Numbered from the stretch's first letter, positions 9,384 to 18,545 are shown. The stretch is DNA of 64,000 nucleotides from Methylobacterium haplocladii (GCF_007992175.1 NZ_BJZT01000013.1:124001-188000), one strand, 5' to 3'. Made by a program: numbers and translations. The notes: generated from the letters alone by a model not told the origin.

Positions 9384-10034
9384 GTGCTGAGACTGATCCG
9401 GACGATCGCGTCGCTGACGATCGTTTTTGGCTCCCTGGCGACGGTGGCGCGCGCCGGGGACAACGGCTCCCCGGGCCAGCCCGAGACGCCGCCCAGCGCA
9501 CCCGCGACCCCGCCGCCTGCACAGCCCCCCGTCGCGCAGCCCACGGGCTCCGCGCCGGCTGCGACGCCGGTGGCGCCCCCGGCCGGCACGGCGACCGCCC
9601 CGAGCAAGGGTACGCCCGCGCTGGTTCTCGACACCGACGACTACGAGGGCCTTCTCGGGAAGAGCGTACGCGCCCAGAACGGCGACGACCTCGGCCGGAT
9701 CATCGACGTGATCGTCGACCGGGACGGCCGTCCGCGCGCCGCCATCATCGATTTCGGCGGCTTCCTCGGCGTCGGCTCGCGCAAGATCGCGGTAGACTGG
9801 CGCGTCCTGAAGTTCGCCACCGAGGGCAAGGTCGGGCGCATCACGCTGGCCTTGAACCGCAACCAGGTCCGGGTCTCGCCCGAATACAAGACCGGCGAGC
9901 CGATCGTCGTACTGGGCGCCTCGGGCTTGAGCGCGCCGGCGACCGAAGGCGATCCGCCCGCCGTCGCCGCTCAGGAGAAGCCGCCCACAACCGACAAGGC
10001 CGCCGAGAAGCCGGAGAAGGCGCCGGACAAGTGA
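9384..10034 (+). CDS. Exported PRC-barrel domain protein
   Basis: 216 residues from GTG 9384. That start has GAGG 7 bases upstream and begins a compact signal peptide (VLRLIRTIASLTIVFGS...ARA). ATG 9336 would add a charged N-extension. After a ~50-residue Pro/Ala/Thr linker, residues ~85-160 are a PRC-barrel (LLGKSVRAQNGDDLGRIIDV, then IIDFGGFLGVGSRKIAVDW). The C-terminus is a Lys/Pro/Glu-rich tail. It is likely periplasmic. It is joined to the MFS gene by overlapping stop and start codons (GTGATG). Confidence 0.85.
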   Translation: MLRLIRTIASLTIVFGSLATVARAGDNGSPGQPETPPSAPATPPPAQPPVAQPTGSAPAATPVAPPAGTATAPSKGTPALVLDTDDYEGLLGKSVRAQNGDDLGRIIDVIVDRDGRPRAAIIDFGGFLGVGSRKIAVDWRVLKFATEGKVGRITLALNRNQVRVSPEYKTGEPIVVLGASGLSAPATEGDPPAVAAQEKPPTTDKAAEKPEKAPDK

Positions 10035-11359
10035 TGGCTCACCGCCCGCTGGAGAGACGCGCCATCGGAACGCGCGACATGCCCCGGCCGGATCAGCGCG
10101 GACGCGCCGGGCGCCCGGTGCTGCGCCGCGACGCTTCGGTGGGCGGCCCGAGCCCGGAGGCGCCGGCACCTTCGAAGGCCAGCGGCCGGGGGCTCGACGC
10201 TTTCACCTTCTTCATCGCCAACCTGCAGACCGGCTTCGGCCCGTTCCTCGCGGTCTACTTCACCCAGCAGAAATGGACGCAGTCCGATATCGGCCTCGCG
10301 CTGACCGTCGGCGGCCTCGTCAGCCTGTTGGGCCAAGTGCCGGGCGGCGCCTTCGTCGACGCCTCGCGCTCCAAGCGCTTCGCCGCCGCCTTCTCCGCGA
10401 TCTTCGTCGGCGCCAGCGCGGTGATGCTGGCTGCCTTCCCGAGCTACCTCGTGGTGCTCCTCGCCATGGCGATCCACTCGGCCGCGAGCTGCGTGCTGAC
10501 GCCCGCCATCGCCGCCATCGGCATCGGCATGGTCGGCCACGCGAAGGCCGGTACGCGGCTCGGACGCAACGCGAGCTTCTCGGCCATCGGCAATGCGCTC
10601 GGCGCCGCCTCGATGGGGGCGATCGGCTATTACCTCACCAACGACGCGGTCTTTTACTTCGCCGGCGCGCTGGTGGTGCCGGCCCTGTTCGCGCTGTCCT
10701 TCATCCCGGCGCGCACGGTCGCCGAGGTCTCGCAGCCCGAGGCCGGCGCGACCGATGCCGAGGGCTCCGGCTCGGTGAAGGCGCTGCTCACCAACCGGGC
10801 GCTGCTGTGCTTCGCCGCCTGCATGGTGCTGTTCTTCCTGGCCAACGCCGCGATGATGCCGCTGGTCGGCAGCGTGCTGACGCTGCGGGCCAGCGAGACC
10901 GCCACCGCGCTCGTCGCCGCCTGCATCATGGTCCCGCAGGCCGTGCTGGCGCTGACCGCGCCGCTGGCCGGCCGCCTCGCGCAGAGCTGGGGCCGCAAGC
11001 CGCTGCTGCTGATCGGCTTCGCGGCGCTGCCGATCCGCGGCCTGCTCTTCGCCTATGTCGACAGCCCGTACTGGCTCGTGGCGATCCAGGTCTTCGACGG
11101 CGTCTCGGCCTCGGTGCTCGGGGTGATGGTGCCGCTCATCGTCTCCGACGTCACCCGCAAGACCGGCCGCTTCAACCTCGCGCTCGGCGCCGTCGGCACG
11201 GCGATGGGGCTCGGAGCCGCGCTCTCGACTTCGCTCGGCGGCTACATGGCCGACAGCCTCGGGAGCCACACCGCCTTCCTCGGCCTCGCCATCGTCGGCG
11301 CGCTCGGCACCGTCCTCGTCGCGCTGGTGATGCCGGAGACGCGCCGGCCGGAGGCCTGA
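10034..11359 (+). CDS. MFS transporter (12-TM)
   Basis: 441 residues. A ~45-residue charged N-terminus precedes 12 predicted membrane helices. Loop 2-3 carries GGAFVDASRSKRF, a variant of the MFS DRxGRR motif, and the second half repeats it as AGRLAQSWGRKPLL. Central loop around residue 235. The start overlaps the previous stop (TGA 10032-10034, ATG 10034), so it is probably co-translated with the PRC-barrel protein. Substrate unknown. Confidence 0.88.
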   Translation: MAHRPLERRAIGTRDMPRPDQRGRAGRPVLRRDASVGGPSPEAPAPSKASGRGLDAFTFFIANLQTGFGPFLAVYFTQQKWTQSDIGLALTVGGLVSLLGQVPGGAFVDASRSKRFAAAFSAIFVGASAVMLAAFPSYLVVLLAMAIHSAASCVLTPAIAAIGIGMVGHAKAGTRLGRNASFSAIGNALGAASMGAIGYYLTNDAVFYFAGALVVPALFALSFIPARTVAEVSQPEAGATDAEGSGSVKALLTNRALLCFAACMVLFFLANAAMMPLVGSVLTLRASETATALVAACIMVPQAVLALTAPLAGRLAQSWGRKPLLLIGFAALPIRGLLFAYVDSPYWLVAIQVFDGVSASVLGVMVPLIVSDVTRKTGRFNLALGAVGTAMGLGAALSTSLGGYMADSLGSHTAFLGLAIVGALGTVLVALVMPETRRPEA

Positions 11360-11521
11360 CCGCTCAACGCGCGTTCAGGTTCCGGAGGCTATGAGCGCAA
11401 AAGCCGCGACGGGCCGAAACATAAGGCGACGCTTTGCGTTGCGTTTCGGGGGCCCCCTTGCGTCCAGGGCCGTTCTCCTCCAGCGCTGACGCAATCGATC
11501 GAATCGGGACTGACGATCGCG

Positions 11522-13288
<1,767 letters not shown>

Positions 13289-13374
13289 TCGGCATCCTGC
13301 CCGGCCGCGGGATCGTGCCGAGACGTTGGCACCCAGCGCTTGCGGAATCCGCAACGAGCAGTACCTTTACCGGC

Positions 13375-13614
13375 ATGTCGTTCGAGACCATGCACACCCT
13401 GCGCAAGGCGCCCGACGCATCGCCGCTCTTTCCGGAGTTGAGCGTGGTCGCGACCCTGCGTGACGCCGTGACCGACGACGGCGTGACCGTCCCGGCCGGC
13501 TCGCGCGGAACCGTGGTGGCGGTCTACGCGGCGGGGGCGGCGTATGAGGTGGAGTTCGCTCGCCCCATTATCGGCAACATGACCCTCCCCGTCGAAGCGC
13601 TCGCTGCCGCCTGA
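13375..13614 (+). CDS. DUF4926-like small protein
   Basis: 79 residues. The core ELSVVATLRDAVTDDGVTVPAGSRGTVVAVYAAGAAYEVEF matches the DUF4926 pattern, a small SH3-like beta barrel. ATG 13375 or ATG 13390 could be used; neither has a strong ribosome site. The stop is 3 bases before the GTG of the next gene, so they are almost certainly co-translated. I infer an immunity- or antitoxin-like role only from the pairing. Confidence 0.7.
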   Translation: MSFETMHTLRKAPDASPLFPELSVVATLRDAVTDDGVTVPAGSRGTVVAVYAAGAAYEVEFARPIIGNMTLPVEALAAA

Positions 13615-13617
13615 AGC

Positions 13618-13956
13618 GTGTCCGCGTCCGGCAGGCCGGTGCCGGCACCCTGCATTCCCGACGCGAAGATCGGTGGCTATCTTCTGGACGTGACCCACGC
13701 CGAAGGCGGCCCGAAAGCCGCGTTCTTCCTGTCGCGTGGGTTCAGTCGGGACGATCCGCGCCCATTCATCCAAGCGCTGCTGGACTATGGGCAGCCGCAC
13801 ACCTTCGTACGGTACGAGCGCAACAGCTACGTCACCAAGCTCATCCACGAAGGGCCGATGCCGATGCCCGACGGCAGCGCGCCGAGGATCCGATCAGTCT
13901 GGCGTTTGATCGAGGACGATCGACTGATGGTGCTGGTCACGGCCTACGCATTCTAG
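13618..13956 (+). CDS. DUF6883-like protein, GTG start
   Basis: 112 residues from GTG 13618, with PDAKIGGYLLDVTHAEGGPKAAFFLSRGF near the start, a signature of the DUF6883 family (name from memory). The domain occurs alone beside DUF4926-like genes and also inside polymorphic-toxin proteins. Later residues (TFVRYERNSYVTKLIHEGPMPMPDGSAPRIRSVWRL) fit the family. Function unknown. Translational coupling to the DUF4926-like gene suggests a two-component module. Confidence 0.7.
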   Translation: MSASGRPVPAPCIPDAKIGGYLLDVTHAEGGPKAAFFLSRGFSRDDPRPFIQALLDYGQPHTFVRYERNSYVTKLIHEGPMPMPDGSAPRIRSVWRLIEDDRLMVLVTAYAF

Positions 13957-13999
13957 ACCGATGCCGGGCCGCGGCGTTGTCGCTCGCGACAGCCCACCC

Positions 14000-14707
14000 T
14001 CAAGCCGGCAGCACGACCACCTTCGTCTTCACCGGCGTGCGGGCATAGAGGTGGATCATGTCCTGGCTCAGCAGGCCGACGCAGCCGCTGGTGATGCCGC
14101 TGCCGATCGTCTCGGGGTCGCTCGAGGCGTAGATCGTGTAGAGCGTGTAGGCGCCGTTCTGGTAGAGGTGCAGTGTGCGGGCGCCCAGCGGGTTGTCGAG
14201 CCCGCCCGGCATGCCTCGGGCGTATTTGGCGGCCTCGGGCTGGCGCTTGATCATCTCCTTCGGCGGCGTCCATGTCGCCCATTCGGACTTGCGGCCGACA
14301 TAGGCGTCGCCGTGCCACAAGAACCCGTCCCGGCCGACATTGGCGCCGTAGCGCGTGGCCGCGCCGTCGCCCTCGATGCGGTAGACATGGAACTTGCCCG
14401 GATCGACCACGATCGTGCCGGGCGCTTCCTTGGTCTCGTACTGCACGACCCGCCGATAGAACTTCGGATCCATTCTGCTGATGTCGGCGGCCGGAATCGG
14501 AAATTTCTCGTCCGGCATCGGCCCGTAGACCTGCCGCGCCTCGGCGAGCAGCAGGGTATCGGTGCCCGAGCACCCGGCGAGCCCGAGCGCCCCGAGACCG
14601 GCGGCCGTGCCGCCGAGGAAGGCCCGGCGGTTTAGCAGCCAGCGCCGGCGTTCGGCCAGAGCGGCCGCCGCGGCCCCGCTGCTCGCGATGTCATCATCCC
14701 GCATCAT
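14000..14707 (-). CDS. L,D-transpeptidase (YkuD), Tat-exported lipoprotein
   Basis: 235 residues. RRAFLGG is a twin-arginine motif (about residues 27-33), followed by a lipobox LAGC, so export is by Tat with lipidation. The YkuD catalytic region is present: RTLHLYQNG and, at the active site, TSGCVGL with nucleophile Cys209. The usual SHGCIRL arginine is replaced by glycine, a variant seen in some rhizobial homologues. The enzyme cross-links peptidoglycan or attaches proteins to it. ATGATG gives two possible starts three bases apart. Confidence 0.9.
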   Translation of the reverse strand: MMRDDDIASSGAAAAALAERRRWLLNRRAFLGGTAAGLGALGLAGCSGTDTLLLAEARQVYGPMPDEKFPIPAADISRMDPKFYRRVVQYETKEAPGTIVVDPGKFHVYRIEGDGAATRYGANVGRDGFLWHGDAYVGRKSEWATWTPPKEMIKRQPEAAKYARGMPGGLDNPLGARTLHLYQNGAYTLYTIYASSDPETIGSGITSGCVGLLSQDMIHLYARTPVKTKVVVLPA

Positions 14708-14950
14708 GACCCTGGGATCCCCTTTACGGCGCTCGACGCGCGTGCGGACGGCCCTTGGCGTGTCCTGCCACGTTGAGATGGCCGATCTGCAGCACAGTTT
14801 GCACGCTCGGCTTTTCCCGTATGGGACCGACTGTGCGGCATCCGTGAGGCAGGGGAGGGGTCGTTTCTCCGTTTATCCAGATGTCGGTTACGCTGAGCGA
14901 TATCAATCGCTATCGAAGCGTTCAGGCCATACCTTGCCAGACGCTGGGCC
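14708..14950. other. Gene-free stretch before the palindromic repeat
   Basis: Upstream of the L,D-transpeptidase start, so it should contain that promoter. No convincing reading frame, RNA gene or repeat apart from what begins at 14951. Confidence 0.4.
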
Positions 14951-15040
14951 GTCATTGCGAGGCGAAGCCGAAGCAATCCAGGGCCAACGCTCTGAGGTCG
15001 GCGTGTTGGCCCTGGATTGCTTCGCTGCGCTCGCAATGAC
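14951..15040. repeat. 90-bp palindromic intergenic repeat, copy 1
   Basis: The left arm begins GTCATTGCGAG and includes GAAGCAATCCAGGGCCAA. The right arm is its near-complete reverse complement, ending CTCGCAATGAC. The element folds into a long hairpin. A diverged copy of the same length is at 42468-42557. The GTCATTGCGAGCG-type palindrome is widespread between genes in alphaproteobacteria. Here it abuts a decayed ABC gene at the edge of the foreign island. Confidence 0.85.
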
Positions 15041-15075
15041 GATGAGCGATCCGAGGCGATGAAACAGAAACCGTA

Positions 15076-15201
15076 TCGGAGGTGGCGATCCGCGCAGCGC
15101 TCGCGCGCCTGAGGAGGGGCCGCACGGTAATCGTCTTCGCGCACCGGCCTTCGACGATAAACAACGGCAAGGTTTGTCGTGCTCGAATGATGGTGGACGC
15201 A
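15076..15201 (+). pseudogene. Decayed C-terminal fragment of an ABC transporter ATPase
   Basis: From 15076 the frame reads SEVAIRAALARLRRGRTVIV then FAHRPST, which is the end of an ABC ATPase: the helix after Walker B, then the H-loop His (compare AIRHALANLMKGRTVIAIAHRLST in the intact gene at 11522-13288). Further on, removing one T from the run at 15172-15174 and one T near 15188 restores NGKVVVLEDGGR, the usual D-loop to C-end sequence. With two frameshifts and no upstream domain it cannot work. It is a remnant next to the AIPR island and the 90-bp palindrome. Confidence 0.7.
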
Positions 15202-15224
15202 AACTTACTCAACAGCTGTCGAAC

Positions 15225-15479
15225 TTACTCAATCGCTCTGGGACCATAATGCGATGCGAGGAAGCAAGCGTTCGACTGGGCAGCTCTGTACGATTGCAAT
15301 CGGCCGATAGCGATTTTCTGGCTTCCATTCAGCAAAACTTCATCACCGGATGCCGTAGCAAGTGTGCTGCTGTCATCCGGTATCGCGTGCTCAATCGATA
15401 AGTAAATAGCCACATAGGCTCGCCGACAAAAAGATTCTTTCTTGTCGATGCCGCAGCTACCACACGTACTAAACATCAT
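15225..15479 (-). CDS. Possible small ORF downstream of the AIPR gene
   Basis: 84-residue frame whose ATG lies 23 bases after the AIPR stop, on the same strand, in AT-richer DNA. It starts MMFSTCGSCGIDKKESFCRR and contains AYVAIYLSIEHAIPDD. The two early cysteines, C6 and C9, are notable. No family is recognised and the ribosome site is weak. It could be a third gene of the island operon or chance. Confidence 0.25.
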   Translation of the reverse strand: MMFSTCGSCGIDKKESFCRRAYVAIYLSIEHAIPDDSSTLATASGDEVLLNGSQKIAIGRLQSYRAAQSNACFLASHYGPRAIE

Positions 15480-15502
15480 ACAGCGAACCCGCCGATCACA
15501 TG

Positions 15503-17191
15503 TTAAGTTTTTACTCCCCTGCTAACAACGGCAAGGTCGGGAAGCGTTTTTGCGGCAAGCTGAGAAACTCGAAGATTTATCTTGCTATCTATTTTTTGAA
15601 GAAACTTCGAAGATCTAAGTGTGCTTTTAAATGATCCATATGTATCGCGATCATATGCATCAACGGCAGCATCATAAAACATAGCCGTTGCTTTAGAAGT
15701 ATATTTTTTTATGCCATTATGAAACTCAGTTGAAGACATGGATCTTAGATTCATGTGCGGCGAATCAATTTTTGAGAATTTTTTAATTAACTTGTGCGTG
15801 CAATAACAAATCCAATAGGTGCTTGCAACGCTCAACAAACCTGAGTTTTGATCGTTGCCAATGCCTTCGAGAAGCTGTTGCCGCTCAAAATCTGACATAG
15901 TATCGATTAGCCAACCGAGATATGCCTCGGGTGCCTGAATGCCTTTATGGAATATTTTCTGATATGGCTGGTCGAATAACTCACCCTTGTTGCCGACCGC
16001 TTGTACGAGAAACTCTTGGTGAGAAGCCGCAAGATATTGAGCCAACCTATCAAGTTCGATGATATTTTGGTCTTTCTTCTTTCTGGCTCCCGCAAGTTTT
16101 GGAGCATAATTTATTCCGACCGACTTAAATTGCTCACGTAAAGTCTGCTGTATGTTGTCCGCAGACCTAACGCTCCAAATTTTCACTGCATTCTGAGAAT
16201 TATTGTAGCGGACAATGTCGGTTTTTATCGAAGATTTTGCCGCGATTATACGTGCTAAAACCTTTGCCTTTGGCGTTGCCTTGGCTTGGACCAGACTTGA
16301 CGTCGTTTGGCAGCCGTTTACAATACTGAATCTTTTTAATCTCAACGTAGATCCATCGTGTTGTTTGTCTAATAAATCTACCGTATCCGCAACGATTGTA
16401 ATACCGTTATTGAGTGCCCAGAAAGACCCGGGCTCTTCTTTGGCTGTTTTTATAATTTGCTCGTTGATCCCACCCTTGCGAGCCCCAAGAAACAGCCGAA
16501 TATTACCAGCAAAAAGCTCGTCATTATGTTCTTTATGAAGTCGCTGTAGTTCTTGGGCGCTCACAGATCCAATCCAAGCACGCCCATACTCCCCATGATC
16601 TTCAATATAATCGCCAGAGAAGCTAAGAGTATCCTCAGCGATGCCCCTTTCCGAATTAACTAGAGCTCTATACTTTGCCTCAATATCTTCCTGCCCGAGA
16701 TAAAAATAATCTACTTCAGTTGCTTTTGAGTCCGCTTGATGAGCCGTTACGGAGTCAATGATCTCTTGAGATTTTAAGCCAAGAGATATAAGCCCGACTA
16801 TAACTGTGTGTTCTGGATACGCCTCTTTCATGTTTCGAAGAGATTCTGCTAAATCCGGTCTTCCCGCGGAGATTAAAGCCTGTGGATCTTTCACAAATGG
16901 GATGGATGCGACCACGGCGTCCCATTTATTTTTAGGAGTTTTTTTGCTGGTGTTGTCTGGGCAATGAGCTTGGAGAACCACGATCTCTTCTGACGTGTCG
17001 TCGTAAAATATGAGATCTATTCCCTGATCGTTTCCGCCATCTGCGGCCGCTGCTTCTAAGGCCTCATCTTCATCCACACTAAAAAAATTAATGGCGAACC
17101 ACGAAGCGAAAGCCTTGCTCCTTGTAATTTGACCTCTTTTTGCAAGCTCATCAATTGATGCTAAAATATCACTGAGTTCTTTATTGGCCAT
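15503..17191 (-). CDS. AIPR family protein (abortive infection / phage resistance)
   Basis: 562 residues. The C-terminal two-thirds is an AIPR domain: NIRLFLG (230-236), NNGITI (261-266) and VNGCQTT (291-297) are the family signatures. The N-terminus has DGGNDQGID (51-59) and VVLQAH (71-76), resembling a Mrr/PD-(D/E)XK nuclease core, although the expected lysine of Q-x-K is a histidine. Base composition is far lower in GC than any neighbour and codon use is rich in A/T-ending codons, so the gene is horizontally acquired. AIPR proteins were first described in phage abortive infection and occur in multi-gene defence systems. Confidence 0.88.
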   Translation of the reverse strand: MANKELSDILASIDELAKRGQITRSKAFASWFAINFFSVDEDEALEAAAADGGNDQGIDLIFYDDTSEEIVVLQAHCPDNTSKKTPKNKWDAVVASIPFVKDPQALISAGRPDLAESLRNMKEAYPEHTVIVGLISLGLKSQEIIDSVTAHQADSKATEVDYFYLGQEDIEAKYRALVNSERGIAEDTLSFSGDYIEDHGEYGRAWIGSVSAQELQRLHKEHNDELFAGNIRLFLGARKGGINEQIIKTAKEEPGSFWALNNGITIVADTVDLLDKQHDGSTLRLKRFSIVNGCQTTSSLVQAKATPKAKVLARIIAAKSSIKTDIVRYNNSQNAVKIWSVRSADNIQQTLREQFKSVGINYAPKLAGARKKKDQNIIELDRLAQYLAASHQEFLVQAVGNKGELFDQPYQKIFHKGIQAPEAYLGWLIDTMSDFERQQLLEGIGNDQNSGLLSVASTYWICYCTHKLIKKFSKIDSPHMNLRSMSSTEFHNGIKKYTSKATAMFYDAAVDAYDRDTYGSFKSTLRSSKFLQKIDSKINLRVSQLAAKTLPDLAVVSRGVKT

Positions 17192-17207
17192 TATTGCACC
17201 GTCAATC

Positions 17208-17383
17208 TTAGAAAATCGTTAGGTCTTCTGCCTCAACATAGACCGCTTTTACAATCTCATCTAGGGGGATCGGGTGTTGCCGATCGTTTTTTTACCAGCG
17301 TTGTGTTCACCAAGCTGCTGTATAAGATCGCTAACTGGCCATTTTCCATTTTTTATTTCAGTGACCTTCAAAAGGGACTTCAT
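17208..17383 (-). pseudogene. Frameshifted small gene upstream of the AIPR gene
   Basis: From ATG 17383 the minus strand reads MKSLLKVTEIKNGKWPVSDL and on to GEHNAGKKTIGNTRSP, then stops at 17261-17263. Adding one C to the run at 17264-17268 continues as PLDEIVKAVYVEAEDLTIF, stopping at 17208-17210, 16 bases before the AIPR start. Composition matches the AIPR gene, not the genome. It looks like the partner gene of AIPR, broken by a single-base indel, or a programmed/sequencing shift. An in-frame stop just before the ATG suggests it is complete at its start or cut there. Family not recognised. Confidence 0.55.
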
Positions 17384-17609
17384 TTACACAACATCAATCG
17401 CCGAAACGTCCGAAAGAGTGAGGTTGAAGGGACGCGTCGAGGCTTACCGTAGCGTCGTAACATGCAAATGAGTCGGGCGTGATCGCCAGCTACGACCATA
17501 TGCCGCGAGCTGCCGTGCGTTGCCATTTGAGGAGCATCTGCCGCGGGCGCTCGCTTCGAGGTACGTCCCTACATAGCCTGAATGACCGAGCTCAGCGCAA
17601 AGCCGTTGA
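17384..17609. other. Right border of the AT-rich island
   Basis: Composition changes here from AT-rich to ordinary genome GC. I see no integrase, no obvious direct repeat matching the left side, and no convincing gene. Confidence 0.35.
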
Positions 17610-17738
17610 CTACTGCGGAGCGAGCAGACGGCTGATTTCGTTACATGAGTTTTCGAAAGCAGCCAGATCGCTCTTCACTCGTTTGCGCAATCCGGATGTA
17701 TGGTTCGGAGGTAAGAGGGTATAGCGGTGGGGGCTCAT
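17610..17738 (-). CDS. 42-residue ORF coupled to the HTH gene
   Basis: ATG 17738-17736 overlaps the TGA of the HTH gene as ATGA, a typical translational-coupling arrangement. The product begins MSPHRYTLLPPNHTSGLRKR and ends with a plausible amphipathic helix (VKSDLAAFENSCNEISRLL). No family recognised. The overlap is the main support. Confidence 0.4.
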   Translation of the reverse strand: MSPHRYTLLPPNHTSGLRKRVKSDLAAFENSCNEISRLLAPQ

Positions 17739-18187
17739 CCCGCCTTCACCCTCTGCGCCCGCGACACCCGCGAGCGCGACCGCCCAGGGCGATCCAGCCG
17801 CTGCGCGAGCGCAAGAACCCGGACGGCGCGGGCGAAGGCGGCGGGGGTTGCGGACGGGTCCAGTTCGACCCGTTCGACCAGATGCTCGGCCGCGCGCAGC
17901 ACCCGCTCCGCCAGGAAACCGCGCCGCGCCCGGCGCTCGCCCTCCGCACTGAGGGGCGAGGCGTCGGCGCCCGTCGGCCGGATCCAGCCGCCCTCCAGCA
18001 CGTGGCGCGAGATGGTCGCGCGCGGCACGCCGGTGATTTTCGCGATGGCCCGGTAGGACAGGGCGCTCGTCTCGATCAGCCGCCGCACCTTGGCCAGCGC
18101 CGCCGGAGCGTGCGGGCGTCCCGCCACGGGCTCGGGCCTCGGCTCCTCCGGGAGCGCCGCCGACAATCTGAGTACGCTTCCCCACAT
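17735..18187 (-). CDS. Small helix-turn-helix protein, probably leaderless
   Basis: 150 basic residues. Residues ~30-65 hold an HTH: LIETSALSYRAIAKITGVPR then ATISRHVLEGGW, resembling Hin/transposase-type or MerR-like recognition helices. The rest is Arg/Ala-rich helical sequence. The ATG at 18187 sits only 6 bases from a strong -10 hexamer, so the mRNA likely has no leader. A regulator of its own promoter and the related one at 60139-60174 is plausible but unproven. The overlapping 42-residue ORF follows. Confidence 0.65.
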   Translation of the reverse strand: MWGSVLRLSAALPEEPRPEPVAGRPHAPAALAKVRRLIETSALSYRAIAKITGVPRATISRHVLEGGWIRPTGADASPLSAEGERRARRGFLAERVLRAAEHLVERVELDPSATPAAFARAVRVLALAQRLDRPGRSRSRVSRAQRVKAG

Positions 18188-18222
18188 ATAGGAATAATGT
18201 CACAGACCGCGCCGGATGTCAA
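18187..18222 (-). promoter_or_regulatory. Sigma-70-type promoter, leaderless configuration
   Basis: Read on the minus strand: TTGACA (18222-18217), a 17-base spacer, CATTAT (18199-18194), then CCTATA running straight into ATG 18187. The 12-mer ATTATTCCTATA (18198-18187) and the spacing are identical at 60150-60139. Confidence 0.65.
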
Positions 18223-18313
18223 GATTTTCGCGTTCCCTCCCTGGCCCGATCGCGCACGGGACCCGCGTCGGGATCCGTCGGAGCGAACGGTGCGACAATG
18301 GGATCGGCCCTGC

Positions 18314-18347
18314 GGGACGGCCCGGGACAGTTGGGACAACCGTCCCG
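18314..18347. promoter_or_regulatory. GGGAC-repeat element, copy 1
   Basis: 34 bp containing three direct GGGAC units spaced 9-10 bp and a terminal inverted GTCCC. It matches 60237-60270 at 28 of 34 positions. It lies 91 bp upstream of the HTH promoter. Likely a protein-binding site array. Confidence 0.6.
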
Positions 18348-18455
18348 AATTCCGCTCTGTCGAACGATCCTGGGTGCTGGCCGGACCTGAGATCGCTTCC
18401 GGCCGATCACCTCGACCGGGATTTGATCGATCCGATCGAAGTCGGCACGGGCAAA

Positions 18456-18545
18456 TTCGACGTGATCGGACGCGACTTGGCCGGACCCGGCTTGGCCGAT
18501 TTCGACTTGGCCGATTTCGACGTGGCCGGACTCGATCTGGCCCCT
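18456..18545. repeat. Six 15-bp imperfect tandem units
   Basis: Units of 15 bp (for example TTCGACTTGGCCGAT at 18501-18515) repeat six times in the gap between the HTH promoter and the trmB stop. On the plus strand they would encode pentapeptide-like units ending in LA or VA, but I do not find a credible gene around them. Confidence 0.6.
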
